Notes: generated from the sequence alone by a model not told the origin. Numbered from the stretch's first letter, positions 1 to 7,266 are shown. The stretch: DNA of 13,927 nt from DAOTYX01 sp034434635 (GCA_034434635.1 DAOTYX010000052.1:1-13927); one strand, 5' to 3'. Numbers and translations are program-made.

Positions 1-723
1 CACGGGGATACCCCCAAGGAGATTGGCGAGATCCTGGGCCGCTACTACGACGGCCTGGCGATCCGCCACGTGGAGTGGGGGGTCGGCAACCGCTATCTGA
101 ACGCTGTGGCTGCCGCCTCGCGCGCCCCGGTGCTGAACATGCAGTGCGATATCTACCACCCCTTCCAGTGTCTGGCTGACCTGATGACCATCATCGAGAA
201 GAAGGGGCGTGACCTGCGTGGCCGCCGGCTGGTGGTCTCCTGGGCCTATGCCGCCTCCTACCTCAAGCCGATCTCGGTGCCGCAGTCCCTCATCCTGCAG
301 ATGCCGCGCTTCGGGCTGGACATCACCCTCGCCTACCCGCCGGAGTTCCGGCTGATGCCGGAGATCGAGGAAGAGGCGAAGGCCCAGGCGCGTCGCTATG
401 GCACCGCTTTCGACATCGTCCACGACATGGAGGAGGCCTTCAAGGGCGGTGACATCATCTACGCCAAGTCCTGGGGTCCGTTGCTGACGACCACCGACAA
501 GGCGGAGGGTAAGCGCATCCAGGACCAGTACAAGCACTGGATCACCGACGAGCGCAAGATGGCGCTGGCGAAGCCCGACGCCATCTACATGCACCCGCTG
601 CCGGCTGACCGCAACATCGAGGTCACCGACGGGGTGATGGACGGGCCGCAGTCGGTGGTGTACGATCAGGCCGAGAACCGCCTGCACGCGCAGAAGGCGG
701 TGATGGCGCTGACGATGTGGTAA
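1..723 (+). CDS. ygeW: Knotted carbamoyltransferase YgeW (3' part)
   Basis: This is the C-terminal 240 residues of an aspartate/ornithine-type transcarbamylase of the YgeW branch. The frame is open from base 1, so the true start and the N-terminal phosphate-binding loop lie outside; E. coli YgeW is about 396 residues. Visible family motifs are HPFQCLAD at residues 53-60 of the fragment (the HPxQxxxD carbamoyl-phosphate motif) and MHPLPAD at 197-203 (the HCLP-like loop). The stretch around WAYAASYLKP (81-90) is typical of the knotted catabolic subfamily. In the catabolic direction such enzymes phosphorolyse a carbamoylated amine to carbamoyl phosphate and the free amine. The carbamate kinase gene 28 bp downstream would consume that product, which supports the catabolic role. 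The exact ureido substrate (2,3-diureidopropionate-type compounds have been proposed for relatives) is not shown by the sequence. A GTG at 70 is internal, not the start. Confidence 0.92.
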   Translation, partial: HGDTPKEIGEILGRYYDGLAIRHVEWGVGNRYLNAVAAASRAPVLNMQCDIYHPFQCLADLMTIIEKKGRDLRGRRLVVSWAYAASYLKPISVPQSLILQMPRFGLDITLAYPPEFRLMPEIEEEAKAQARRYGTAFDIVHDMEEAFKGGDIIYAKSWGPLLTTTDKAEGKRIQDQYKHWITDERKMALAKPDAIYMHPLPADRNIEVTDGVMDGPQSVVYDQAENRLHAQKAVMALTMW

Positions 724-751
724 ACTCCCCAGTGGCAAAGAGAGGTAATCA

Positions 752-1705
752 ATGACCCGGAAAGGACTGGCCGTCGTCGCTATCGGCGGCAATTCACTGA
801 TCAAGGACAAGGATCACCAGACGGTCGAGGACCAGTACCAGGCGGCCAAGGAGACCTGCTTCCATATCGCCGACATGATCGAGCAGGGCTGGGATGTGGC
901 CATCGGCCACGGCAACGGTCCGCAGGTGGGCTTCATCCTCCGCCGCTCGGAGATCGCCCACAAGGTGGCCGGCATGCACGAAGTGCCGCTGGATGTCTGC
1001 GGGGCGGACTCGCAGGGTGCCATCGGTTACGCGCTGCAGCAGAACCTGATCAATGAGTTCAAGCGGCGAGGGATGAAGAAGCACGCCGCCACGGTCGTCA
1101 CGCAGGTGCTGTTGGACCGCAACGACCCGGCTTTCCAGAACCCCACCAAGCCCATCGGCGGCTTCATGGAAGAGGCCGAGGCGAGAGAGCGAGCCGAGAA
1201 AGAGGGCTGGGTCGTAGTGGAAGACGCCGGCCGCGGCTGGCGGCGTGTGGTCGCCTCCCCCATCCCGCAGCGGATCGTGGAACTGGAAGCGGTACGGCAA
1301 CTGCTCGATGCCGGCGTGGTCACGATCACCGTTGGCGGCGGGGGCATCCCCGTGGTCGAGAACGAGCAGGGCGACCTGGTGGGCGTGGCGGCGGTGATTG
1401 ACAAGGACTACGCCTCCTCGCTCCTGGCCCGCTCCATCGGCGCCGACCTGTTCCTCATCTCTACCGCCGTTGAGAAAGTCTACATCAACTACAACAAACC
1501 CAATCAGCAGGCCATTGACGTGATGACAGTGGCGCAGGCGAAGCAGTACATGGCCGAGGGTCACTTCGCCAAGGGGAGCATGCTGCCCAAGATTCAGGCC
1601 ATCATCTGGTTCCTGGAGGCGGGCGGCAAGGAAGCGCTCATCACCGATCCGCAGAACATCGCCCGCGCACTGCGTGGCGAGACCGGCACGCGCATTGTCC
1701 CATGA
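752..1705 (+). CDS. arcC: Carbamate kinase
   Basis: This complete 317-residue cytoplasmic kinase of the amino-acid kinase fold catalyses carbamoyl phosphate + ADP to ATP + carbamate (giving NH3 and CO2). The ATG is preceded by an AGAGAGG ribosome site. Family signatures run in order: AIGGNSL at 10-16, GHGNGPQVG at 52-60, DAGRGWRRVVASP at 158-170, TVGGGGIPVV at 193-202, and AVIDKDYASSLLA at 214-226 (nucleotide and substrate loop). These are followed by LISTAVEKVYINYNKP at 235-250, FAKGSMLPKI at 272-281 and the usual GTRIVP C-terminus. Length matches the family (about 310). It sits 28 bp after the YgeW gene, the arrangement seen in catabolic transcarbamylase operons, so it most likely captures energy from carbamoyl phosphate made by that enzyme. 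An arginine deiminase role is less likely because no arcA or arcB is seen. Nothing in the protein looks damaged. Confidence 0.96.
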   Translation: MTRKGLAVVAIGGNSLIKDKDHQTVEDQYQAAKETCFHIADMIEQGWDVAIGHGNGPQVGFILRRSEIAHKVAGMHEVPLDVCGADSQGAIGYALQQNLINEFKRRGMKKHAATVVTQVLLDRNDPAFQNPTKPIGGFMEEAEARERAEKEGWVVVEDAGRGWRRVVASPIPQRIVELEAVRQLLDAGVVTITVGGGGIPVVENEQGDLVGVAAVIDKDYASSLLARSIGADLFLISTAVEKVYINYNKPNQQAIDVMTVAQAKQYMAEGHFAKGSMLPKIQAIIWFLEAGGKEALITDPQNIARALRGETGTRIVP

Positions 1706-1790
1706 CAGGTTTCAGGTTTCGAGGTTTCAGGTTTCAGGTTGCCCATCGCACCCCCAACCTGATACCAGAGACCAGAAACCTGAAACCTCC
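1706..1790 (+). repeat. Heptamer repeat with inverted arms (CAGGTTT type)
   Basis: The left arm consists of about five copies of CAGGTTT (1706-1741, one unit carrying an extra G). The right arm is a degenerate reverse-complement array. GAGGTTTCAGGTTTC (1721-1735) pairs perfectly with GAAACCTGAAACCTC (1775-1789), and CAGGTTG (1735-1741) pairs with CAACCTG (1755-1761). The element begins directly after the carbamate kinase stop codon and ends 10 bases before the next start, so it fills the gap and can fold as an mRNA hairpin. No T-tract follows, so it is not a classic terminator. Confidence 0.85.
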
Positions 1791-1799
1791 AGCACCCAA

Positions 1800-3149
1800 A
1801 TGAGTCACATCCTTGGCCTGAAATGCACCATCTGCGGTGCGGAGTACGACGCGGGGCAGGTAGACTATGTCTGCCCGCGCCATGGGAACGACGGCATCCT
1901 CGATGTCGTCTATGACTATGATGCCATCCGCCGGGCCGTCACGCCGCAGACGCTGAGAGAGCGCGACGAGCGCTCTATCTGGCGCTACCTGCCGCTGCTG
2001 CCGGTGGAGCCGGAGACGACTCGCCGGCTGGTGGAGGGAACGGTGCTGGATAGCGTGGGCTGGACCCCGCTCTACCCGGCGCCGCGCTTGGCGGCCCGGC
2101 TAGGCCTGCGTCACGTGTGGGTCAAGGATGACAGCCGCCAGCCGACCGCTTCCTTCAAAGACCGCGCTTCGGCCATCGCTGTGGTGAAGACGCGCGAGCG
2201 AGGGGCCGCTGTGGTGACGACGGCCAGCACCGGAAACGCCGCGGCGGCCCTTGCGGGCCTCTGCGCGGCCGTGGGACAACCCAACGTCATCTTCGTGCCC
2301 CGCACCGCGCCGCAGGCCAAGGTCGCGCAACTGCTGGCCTATGGCGCTACCGTCCTCCTGGTGGACGGCACCTATGACCAGGCCTTCGACCTCTGCCTGG
2401 AGGCCGCGCAGGCCTTCGGCTGGTACAACCGCAACACCGCCTACAACCCGTATATGTCCGAGGGGAAGAAGACGGTAGCGTATGAGATATGGGAGCAATT
2501 GGGGGGAAGTTGGAAGTTGGAAGTTGGAAGTTGGAAGATGGAAGTTGGAGGTTGTTCTCCAATCTCCAACCTCCAACCTCCATCCTCCAACCTCCAACCT
2601 CCATCCTCCATCCTCATCCCCGTCGGTGACGGCTGCATCATCGGTGGGGTGCACAAAGGGTTCCGGGACCTGCTGGCGTTGGGGTGGATCGAACGCATGC
2701 CCCGCCTGATCGGCGTGCAGGCGAGCGGTTCCTCCCCGCTGGTGGATGCCTGGGAGCGGGGCCTGGAGGGTTGGGAGATGGAGCCGGTGGCGGCCCACTC
2801 GGTGGCCGACAGCATCGTCGCCGGGCTGCCGCGCGACCGGATCAAGGCGCTGCGGGCGGTGCGGGAGACGGGCGGGGCCTTCGTCCGCGTGAGCGACGAG
2901 GAGATCCTGGCCGCGATCCCGCTGCTGGCCCGCGATGTCGGTGTCTTTGCTGAACCGGCGGCGGCCGCCGCCTGTGCCGGCCTGGTGCGCGCCGTCGAAC
3001 AGGGGTTGGTGGGCGCTGACGACCGGGTGGTCGTGCTCTCCACTGGCTCCGGGCTGAAGGATGTCGCCAGCGTGATGAAGGCGGTGGCCGGAATGCCGCC
3101 CGTGGTCGAACCGACGCTGGCAGCGGTGCGACGGGCGCTGTCCACATAA
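1800..3149 (+). CDS. thrC: Threonine synthase family PLP enzyme with repeat-derived insertion
   Basis: This fold-type II PLP enzyme of 449 residues most resembles threonine synthase (O-phosphohomoserine to threonine). An N-terminal zinc-ribbon-like element carries C9, C12, C25 and H28. The PLP lysine is K120 in TASFKDR, the asparagine loop is STGNAAA (143-149), and the phosphate-binding loop is PVGDGCIIGG (274-283). STGSGLKDVASV (414-425) is the C-terminal signature. Residues about 236-271 are encoded by a heptamer repeat array and read as SWKLEVG and SNLQPPS heptapeptides; they lie in the loop just before the strand leading to the phosphate loop. The ATG at 1800 is chosen because homology begins there. 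An in-frame GTG at 1674 would add a leader coded by the upstream repeat and overlap arcC. No Shine-Dalgarno site precedes 1800. In this operon the enzyme may instead act as an ammonia-lyase on a released amino acid; the substrate is unresolved. Confidence 0.85.
   Translation: MSHILGLKCTICGAEYDAGQVDYVCPRHGNDGILDVVYDYDAIRRAVTPQTLRERDERSIWRYLPLLPVEPETTRRLVEGTVLDSVGWTPLYPAPRLAARLGLRHVWVKDDSRQPTASFKDRASAIAVVKTRERGAAVVTTASTGNAAAALAGLCAAVGQPNVIFVPRTAPQAKVAQLLAYGATVLLVDGTYDQAFDLCLEAAQAFGWYNRNTAYNPYMSEGKKTVAYEIWEQLGGSWKLEVGSWKMEVGGCSPISNLQPPSSNLQPPSSILIPVGDGCIIGGVHKGFRDLLALGWIERMPRLIGVQASGSSPLVDAWERGLEGWEMEPVAAHSVADSIVAGLPRDRIKALRAVRETGGAFVRVSDEEILAAIPLLARDVGVFAEPAAAAACAGLVRAVEQGLVGADDRVVVLSTGSGLKDVASVMKAVAGMPPVVEPTLAAVRRALST
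2505..2613 (+). repeat. In-frame heptamer hairpin inside the thrC-like gene
   Basis: Seven consecutive heptamers of the GGAAGTT type (2505-2553, with single-base variants GGAAGAT and GGAGGTT) are followed by a 4-base spacer. Eight heptamers of the CTCCAAC/CTCCATC type (2558-2613) come next. The second arm approximates the reverse complement of the first, giving a long imperfect hairpin. It lies wholly within the coding frame and adds no stop codon. Because three 7-bp units make seven codons, the protein shows heptapeptide periodicity. Confidence 0.92.
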
Positions 3150-3165
3150 GGCGAAGGGGGCCTGC

Positions 3166-3969
3166 ATGGTCGAGATCACCTTTCTGGGCACCGGCGGGGC
3201 CTTTTCCGTCGGGCGGCGGAGCCATCTGGGGCTGTTGCTGGAGGCGGGCCACTTCCGCATGTTGGCGGAGGCTGGACCGACCGTCTTGCAGCAGATGGCC
3301 CGTGTGGGGCGGTGCGCCACCGACGTGGACCGGCTCTTTGTCACCCATCCCCATGGTGACCACACGTTGGGCTTCCCGATCTTCGCGCTGAGCCGGATGG
3401 AGTCCCCAACGCCCCTGCATGTCTACGCCGGGGCGACGACCATCGCCACGTTACGAATGTTGTGGCTGCTGGCCTATCCCGGCTTCGATGACCGCCGCTT
3501 CAATCCTTCGTGGCACGAACTGTCGGAGCGACAGGCGGGCCAACATGAGGTTTTCCCCGGCGTCATCCTGCGCACCGCCGTGATGCCCTATCCGCCTGAG
3601 GTGCCCACCCTGGCTGCCCGGTGGGAGTTCGACGGCGGGCCGGCGATCACGCTGGTGACCGATACCTATGCCAATCCCGCCGCGGTTGACCTGGCCCGTG
3701 GCAGTGACCTGCTGATCCATGAGGCCTCCTTCAGCGCGACGCTGGAGCCAGGGCGCGACCCCGTAGCGGCCTTCCACTGCACGGCCCAACAGGCGGGTGA
3801 GATCGCCCGGCAGGCCGGCTGTCCGCGCCTGGCGCTGGTGCATCTGGGGCCAACTATCGGCGAACAGCCGGAGGTCCTCGTCGAGGAGGCCCGCGCTGGC
3901 TCTGACCTGGAGGTGATCGTGCCGGAGGATGGCCAGCGGATCGTCATTCCTGGCAGGAGGACATCTTGA
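3166..3969 (+). CDS. RNase Z-like metallo-beta-lactamase-fold hydrolase
   Basis: This is a 267-residue cytoplasmic protein of the MBL fold, in the RNase Z / arylsulfatase-like branch. The N-terminus VEITFLGTGGAFS and the metal motif HPHGDH (61-66) are typical. TDTYAN (165-170) carries the bridging aspartate D166, LIHEASF (183-189) and HCTAQQAGEIA (204-214) match RNase Z-type motifs, and VHLGP (225-229) supplies the last histidine. Where relatives usually place a metal-binding His before the GYRI-like strand, this protein reads MPYPPEVPTLAARWEF (140-155), so one ligand may be replaced. The ATG at 3166 follows a GAAGGGGG site and lies 16 bp after the thrC-like gene. It overlaps the next start by 4 bp, so it is co-translated. 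Genuine tRNA 3'-processing is possible but the catabolic operon makes a small-molecule or peptide hydrolase more plausible; the substrate is unknown. Confidence 0.85.
   Translation: MVEITFLGTGGAFSVGRRSHLGLLLEAGHFRMLAEAGPTVLQQMARVGRCATDVDRLFVTHPHGDHTLGFPIFALSRMESPTPLHVYAGATTIATLRMLWLLAYPGFDDRRFNPSWHELSERQAGQHEVFPGVILRTAVMPYPPEVPTLAARWEFDGGPAITLVTDTYANPAAVDLARGSDLLIHEASFSATLEPGRDPVAAFHCTAQQAGEIARQAGCPRLALVHLGPTIGEQPEVLVEEARAGSDLEVIVPEDGQRIVIPGRRTS
3955..3960 (+). promoter_or_regulatory. Ribosome binding site fixing a TTG start
   Basis: AGGAGG lies 5 bases before the TTG at 3966 and inside the preceding gene. It supports a TTG start in a TTGA stop-start overlap, and the protein then begins exactly where the M55 family begins. 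Confidence 0.8.
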
Positions 3970-4778
3970 ACGTTTTGATCTCTGTGGACATGGAGGGCAT
4001 CTCCGGTGTTGTGTCGTGGGACCATGTCACGCCGGATCGCCCGGAGTATGGCCGTTTTCGCCGCCTGATGACCGCCGAGACCAACGCAGCCATCGAAGGG
4101 GCGCTGGCTGGCGGCGCGACGCGGGTGGTGGTCAATGACAGCCACGACCGCATGACGAACCTGCTGACCGAGGAACTCCACCCGGCAGCGGAACTGATCA
4201 CCGGCAGTCCCAAGCCGTTCAGCATGATGGCCGGCATTGACGGCGGGGTGGAGCGGGCCTTCTTCGTCGGCTACCACGCTGCGGCCGGCACCACCACCGC
4301 GGTGCTCTCGCATACCTGGTCGGGTGCGGTGAGCCAGTTGTGGCTCAACGGCCACCTGGTGGGGGAGACCGGCCTCAACGCGGCGTTGGCTGGCGCGTTC
4401 GGCGTGCCGGTAGTGCTGGTGACGGGGGATCGCGCGGTCACAGAGGAGGCGCGGGCGTTGCTGGGGGCAGCGGTTGAGACGATCGCAGTGAAGGACGGCC
4501 TGAGCCACACCGCTGCTCGTTGCCTTCATCCTGAGGAGGCGCGGGCGCGCATCCGCCGCGCTGCGGAGCGGGCTATGCGTCTTACCCTGCCTCCTTTCAC
4601 TCTCACGCCCCCTATCAACCTGCGGGTAGTCTTTCAGCGGCCGCTCCACGCCGACCAGGCGGCGATCATGCCGGGCTGCGTGCGGGTGGACGAGCGCACG
4701 ATCGAGTGGAGCGGGCCGGACATGCCGACAGCCTACCGCGCCTGGGAGGCGTTGACCTCCCTGGTCAGTGGAGAATAA
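3966..4778 (+). CDS. dppA: M55 family D-aminopeptidase (DppA-like)
   Basis: This zinc aminopeptidase of 270 residues is close to the length of B. subtilis DppA (274), which removes N-terminal D-amino acids such as D-Ala from short peptides. The metal ligands known for that family line up almost residue for residue: D8 and E10 in SVDMEGISG, H60 in VNDSHD, H104 in VGYHA, and E134 in GETGLN. H116 (LSHTWSG) corresponds to the catalytic histidine. There is no signal peptide, so it is cytoplasmic, and DppA itself forms a large ring. The start is TTG, overlapping the MBL gene stop by 4 bp with a strong AGGAGG site, which implies translational coupling. In this operon it may recycle cell-wall D-amino-acid peptides or release an amino acid for the neighbouring PLP enzymes. 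The family call is secure and the in vivo substrate is inferred. Confidence 0.93.
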   Translation: MNVLISVDMEGISGVVSWDHVTPDRPEYGRFRRLMTAETNAAIEGALAGGATRVVVNDSHDRMTNLLTEELHPAAELITGSPKPFSMMAGIDGGVERAFFVGYHAAAGTTTAVLSHTWSGAVSQLWLNGHLVGETGLNAALAGAFGVPVVLVTGDRAVTEEARALLGAAVETIAVKDGLSHTAARCLHPEEARARIRRAAERAMRLTLPPFTLTPPINLRVVFQRPLHADQAAIMPGCVRVDERTIEWSGPDMPTAYRAWEALTSLVSGE

Positions 4779-4779
4779 C

Positions 4780-4798
4780 CCAGACGTCGGATGTCTGG
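4780..4798 (+). repeat. Small hairpin or heptamer remnant
   Basis: CCAGAC (4780-4785) pairs with GTCTGG (4793-4798) across a 7-base loop in the 34-bp gap after the M55 gene. The same bases can be read as two heptamers, GACGTCG and GATGTCT. It leaves the downstream ribosome site at 4801-4807 intact. Confidence 0.45.
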
Positions 4799-4800
4799 AG

Positions 4801-4807
4801 AGAGGAG
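4801..4807 (+). promoter_or_regulatory. Ribosome binding site choosing the ATG at 4813
   Basis: AGAGGAG lies 5 bases before the ATG at 4813. An earlier in-frame GTG at 4768 lies inside the M55 gene and has no such site, so it is rejected as the start. Confidence 0.75.
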
Positions 4808-4812
4808 TGACC

Positions 4813-6294
4813 ATGATTGATCTGACGATCCACGAGGAGCAACTGCGACGGACGGTTCAACGGGCGCGGGAACGGGGCATCATTATCCCCACTTTTGCGC
4901 AGATGAAGGACCCCACGCTCATCCCAGCCGGCATTCGCGCGCGACTGCGGCAGGTGGGGTTGTGGGATGTCAACTCGCTCAACCTGTTCCGCATCACCTG
5001 GAAGAACGAGCCGGTGGCTCACGGCGGTGGTTTCGGCCCGGTCAACGCGCTGGAGTTCCCGCCCGCGCTGACCGGCGTGCCGGCGCGCATCATCGCTCTG
5101 GTGGGCAAGTGGTTCCCCACCGGTGCCCACAAGGTCGGCGCGACCTTCGGTTGCCTGGTGCCGCGGCTGGTCACCGGCCAGTTCGACCCCACCATGCACA
5201 AGGCGGTCTGGCCGTCCACCGGCAACTTCTGTCGCGGGGGGGCCTACAACGCCGCGCTGCTGGGGTGTGAGTCTATCGCCATCCTGCCGGAGGAGATGAG
5301 CCGCGAGCGCTTCGAGTGGCTCTCCCGCCTGGCCGGCGAGGTCATCGCCACCCCCGGGTGCGAGAGCAACGTCAAGGAGATCTTCGACAAGTGCTGGGAA
5401 TTGCGTCGCACGCGGGGAGATGAGGTCTTCATCTTCAACCAGTTCGAGGAGTTTGGCAACTACCTGTGGCACTACGAGGTCACCGGCCACGCGATGGAGG
5501 AAGTGCTTGAGCGGGCGCTGGGGCCGCGGGACGCGTATCGCGGCGTGGTGCTGACCACCGGCTCCGCCGGCACCATCGGCTGCGGCGATTACATGAAGCA
5601 GGTCTTCCCGGCCAGCAAGGTCGCCGCGAGCGAGGCCCTGCAGTGCCCCACGCTGCTCCTGAATGGCTTCGGCGGCCATCGCATCGAGGGCATCGGGGAC
5701 AAGCACGTGCCGTGGGTGCACAACGTCAAGAACACCGACCTGGTGATCGCCATTGACGACGAGGCCTGCATCCGCCTGGTGCGGCTGTTCAACGAGCCGG
5801 CAGGCCGTGCCTATCTCGTCCAGCAGGGTGTCCCCACTGACCTGGTGGAGCGGCTCGACCTGCTGGGCATCTCCGGCATCGCCAATCTCCTTTCGGCCAT
5901 CAAGTTCGCCCGTTGGTACGAACTGGGTGAGCAGGATGTGGTGCTCACCGTCCTCACCGACTCGATGGAGTTGTACGGCAGCCGCCTGGCCGAGTTGCGC
6001 CAGGAGCGCGGGGAGTACACCTCTCTCGACGCCGCCGCAGACTACCATCGCTTCCTGTTGGGCTGCACAGTGGACCACATGCAGGAACTGGACTACTGGG
6101 AGCGCCGGCGGGTGCACAATCTCAAGTACTACACCTGGGTCGAGCAGCAGGGCAAGACCTACGAGGAGATCCAGGCGCAGTGGTACGACCCCGATTACTG
6201 GGTCAGCAAGCAGCGGCAGGTGGCGGAGATTGACGCGCTGATCGAGCGGTTCAACGAAATGACGGGTCTCTTGCGTGCCGTCTCGGAGGGATGA
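4813..6294 (+). CDS. Fold-type II PLP-dependent enzyme (cysteine synthase/CBS-like beta family)
   Basis: This 493-residue PLP enzyme is related to the cysteine-synthase / cystathionine-beta-synthase superfamily but is longer than a plain cysteine synthase (about 310). K107 in PTGAHKVGA (102-110) is the likely Schiff-base lysine, STGNFCRGGAYNAA (135-148) is the cofactor and substrate loop, and TTGSAGTIGCGDY (248-260) is the phosphate-binding glycine loop. About 130 C-terminal residues beyond the core include an aromatic-rich segment (YYTWVEQQGKTYEEIQ, 439-454). The specific reaction is not identifiable. In E. coli the YgeW neighbourhood contains YgeX, a PLP diaminopropionate ammonia-lyase, so this protein or the thrC-like one may fill an analogous beta-elimination step here. 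The start is fixed by the AGAGGAG site. The stop overlaps the first possible start of the glycosyltransferase gene. Confidence 0.87.
   Translation: MIDLTIHEEQLRRTVQRARERGIIIPTFAQMKDPTLIPAGIRARLRQVGLWDVNSLNLFRITWKNEPVAHGGGFGPVNALEFPPALTGVPARIIALVGKWFPTGAHKVGATFGCLVPRLVTGQFDPTMHKAVWPSTGNFCRGGAYNAALLGCESIAILPEEMSRERFEWLSRLAGEVIATPGCESNVKEIFDKCWELRRTRGDEVFIFNQFEEFGNYLWHYEVTGHAMEEVLERALGPRDAYRGVVLTTGSAGTIGCGDYMKQVFPASKVAASEALQCPTLLLNGFGGHRIEGIGDKHVPWVHNVKNTDLVIAIDDEACIRLVRLFNEPAGRAYLVQQGVPTDLVERLDLLGISGIANLLSAIKFARWYELGEQDVVLTVLTDSMELYGSRLAELRQERGEYTSLDAAADYHRFLLGCTVDHMQELDYWERRRVHNLKYYTWVEQQGKTYEEIQAQWYDPDYWVSKQRQVAEIDALIERFNEMTGLLRAVSEG
6285..6290 (+). promoter_or_regulatory. Ribosome binding site deciding the glycosyltransferase start
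   Basis: GGAGGG ends directly next to the ATG at 6291 (no spacer) but lies 6 bases before the ATG at 6297. Spacing therefore favours 6297, although 6291 forms an ATGA overlap with the previous stop. Confidence 0.6.
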
Positions 6295-6296
6295 AG

Positions 6297-7250
6297 ATGA
6301 CCAAACCGCGCCTCTCCGTCGTGGCTCCAGCCTACAACGAAGAGAAGACCATCCCGGAGTTCTACCGTCGCGTGCGGGATGTTCTGGATGGGCTGGGGGA
6401 GCCCTGGGAACTGATCCTGGTCAACGATGGCAGCCGCGACGCCACCGGCGAGGTGCTGCGTCAGTTGCACGAGCAGGATCCGCGGGTCTGCGTCGTGGAC
6501 TTCGCCCGCAACTTCGGCCATCAGATCGCGGTCACTGCCGGGCTGGATCACGCCCGCGGCCAGGCGGTGGTGACGATTGATTCCGACCTGCAGGACCCGC
6601 CGGAAGTCATTGCCGAGATGGTGGCCCGCTGGCGCGAGGGCTACCAGGTGGTCTACGGCGTGCGCGCTCAGCGGGAGGGGGAGACCTGGTTCAAACTCTT
6701 CACCGCCCGGCTGTTCTATCGGTTGATCCGCGCCTTGACCGATATGGACATCCCGATGGAAGCGGGGGACTTCCGCCTGCTGGACCGCTGTGTGGTGGAG
6801 GAACTGCGGCGTATGCGGGAGCACCGCCGCTTCATCCGCGGCATGACCACATGGGTGGGTTTCCGCCAGACAGGGGTCTCCTATGTCCGCCAACCCCGCT
6901 TCGCCGGAGAGACGAAGTACACGCTGCGCAAGATGGTCCGGCTGGCCTTCGACGCCATCACCGGCTTCTCCGACCTGCCCCTGCGGCTGGCGACGCTCTT
7001 TGGCTTTGTGCTCCTGGGAGTGGGACTGTTGCTCGGACTGGTGCTGCTGGGGTTGCGTTTGGCCGGCAGCGCGCCGCTGGCCGGGCAGGGGCTGATGCTC
7101 ACGGTGGCCCTGTTGCTGGGCGGGACGCAGTTGCTCTTCGTGGGCCTGCTCGGCGAATACCTGGCCCGTGTCTACGACGAGGTGCGCGCCCGGCCGCTGT
7201 ACACCGTCCGTGAGCGCCTCGGATTCGAGGAGTCCTCAGAGCGCGACTGA
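6297..7250 (+). CDS. Family 2 glycosyltransferase with two C-terminal TM helices (DPM/GtrB-like)
   Basis: This 317-residue inverting GT-A transferase resembles dolichol-phosphate mannose synthase and bacterial GtrB/ArnC-like polyprenyl-phosphate sugar transferases. They move a sugar from a nucleotide donor to undecaprenyl phosphate at the cytoplasmic face. Motifs are SVVAPAYNEEKTI (7-19), LVNDGSRD (41-48), the metal-binding DSDLQDPPE (95-103), a GDFRLLDR segment (157-164), and RFAGETKYTLRKM (201-213) with the conserved Arg-Lys region. Two membrane helices follow at about 232-256 and 264-288, then a short cytoplasmic tail containing GEYLARVYDEVRARP. It is coupled to the PLP gene, but no metabolic link to that operon is obvious. 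The lipid-linked sugar acceptor system is not in the window. Start at 6297 is preferred on ribosome-site spacing; 6291 would add two residues. Confidence 0.92.
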   Translation: MTKPRLSVVAPAYNEEKTIPEFYRRVRDVLDGLGEPWELILVNDGSRDATGEVLRQLHEQDPRVCVVDFARNFGHQIAVTAGLDHARGQAVVTIDSDLQDPPEVIAEMVARWREGYQVVYGVRAQREGETWFKLFTARLFYRLIRALTDMDIPMEAGDFRLLDRCVVEELRRMREHRRFIRGMTTWVGFRQTGVSYVRQPRFAGETKYTLRKMVRLAFDAITGFSDLPLRLATLFGFVLLGVGLLLGLVLLGLRLAGSAPLAGQGLMLTVALLLGGTQLLFVGLLGEYLARVYDEVRARPLYTVRERLGFEESSERD

Positions 7251-7266
7251 TCGGCCTGTCAGCCGA
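7251..7266 (+). terminator. Weak hairpin after the glycosyltransferase gene
   Basis: TCGGC-ctgtca-GCCGA forms a 5-bp stem immediately after the stop codon. No T-run follows, so termination would be weak or Rho-assisted. It marks the end of the first operon before the promoter at about 7338-7366. Confidence 0.35.

Noticed and set aside
1674..1799. Upstream GTG start that would extend the thrC-like protein by 42 residues
   Set aside because: The added residues are coded by the arcC 3' end and the repeat, with no homology, and family similarity begins at the ATG at 1800. It is kept only as a minor alternative.
2505..2613. A frameshifted pseudogene of threonine synthase
   Set aside because: The reading frame is continuous through the array and all catalytic motifs on both sides remain in the same frame.
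2100..3365. A 421-codon minus-strand open frame across the thrC-like gene
   Set aside because: It is antisense to two recognised genes; its WRLEVGG-type repeats are just the other strand of the heptamer array.
4765..6117. A 450-codon minus-strand open frame
   Set aside because: It is fully antisense to the PLP enzyme gene, whose motifs are clear, and has no plausible domain or ribosome site.
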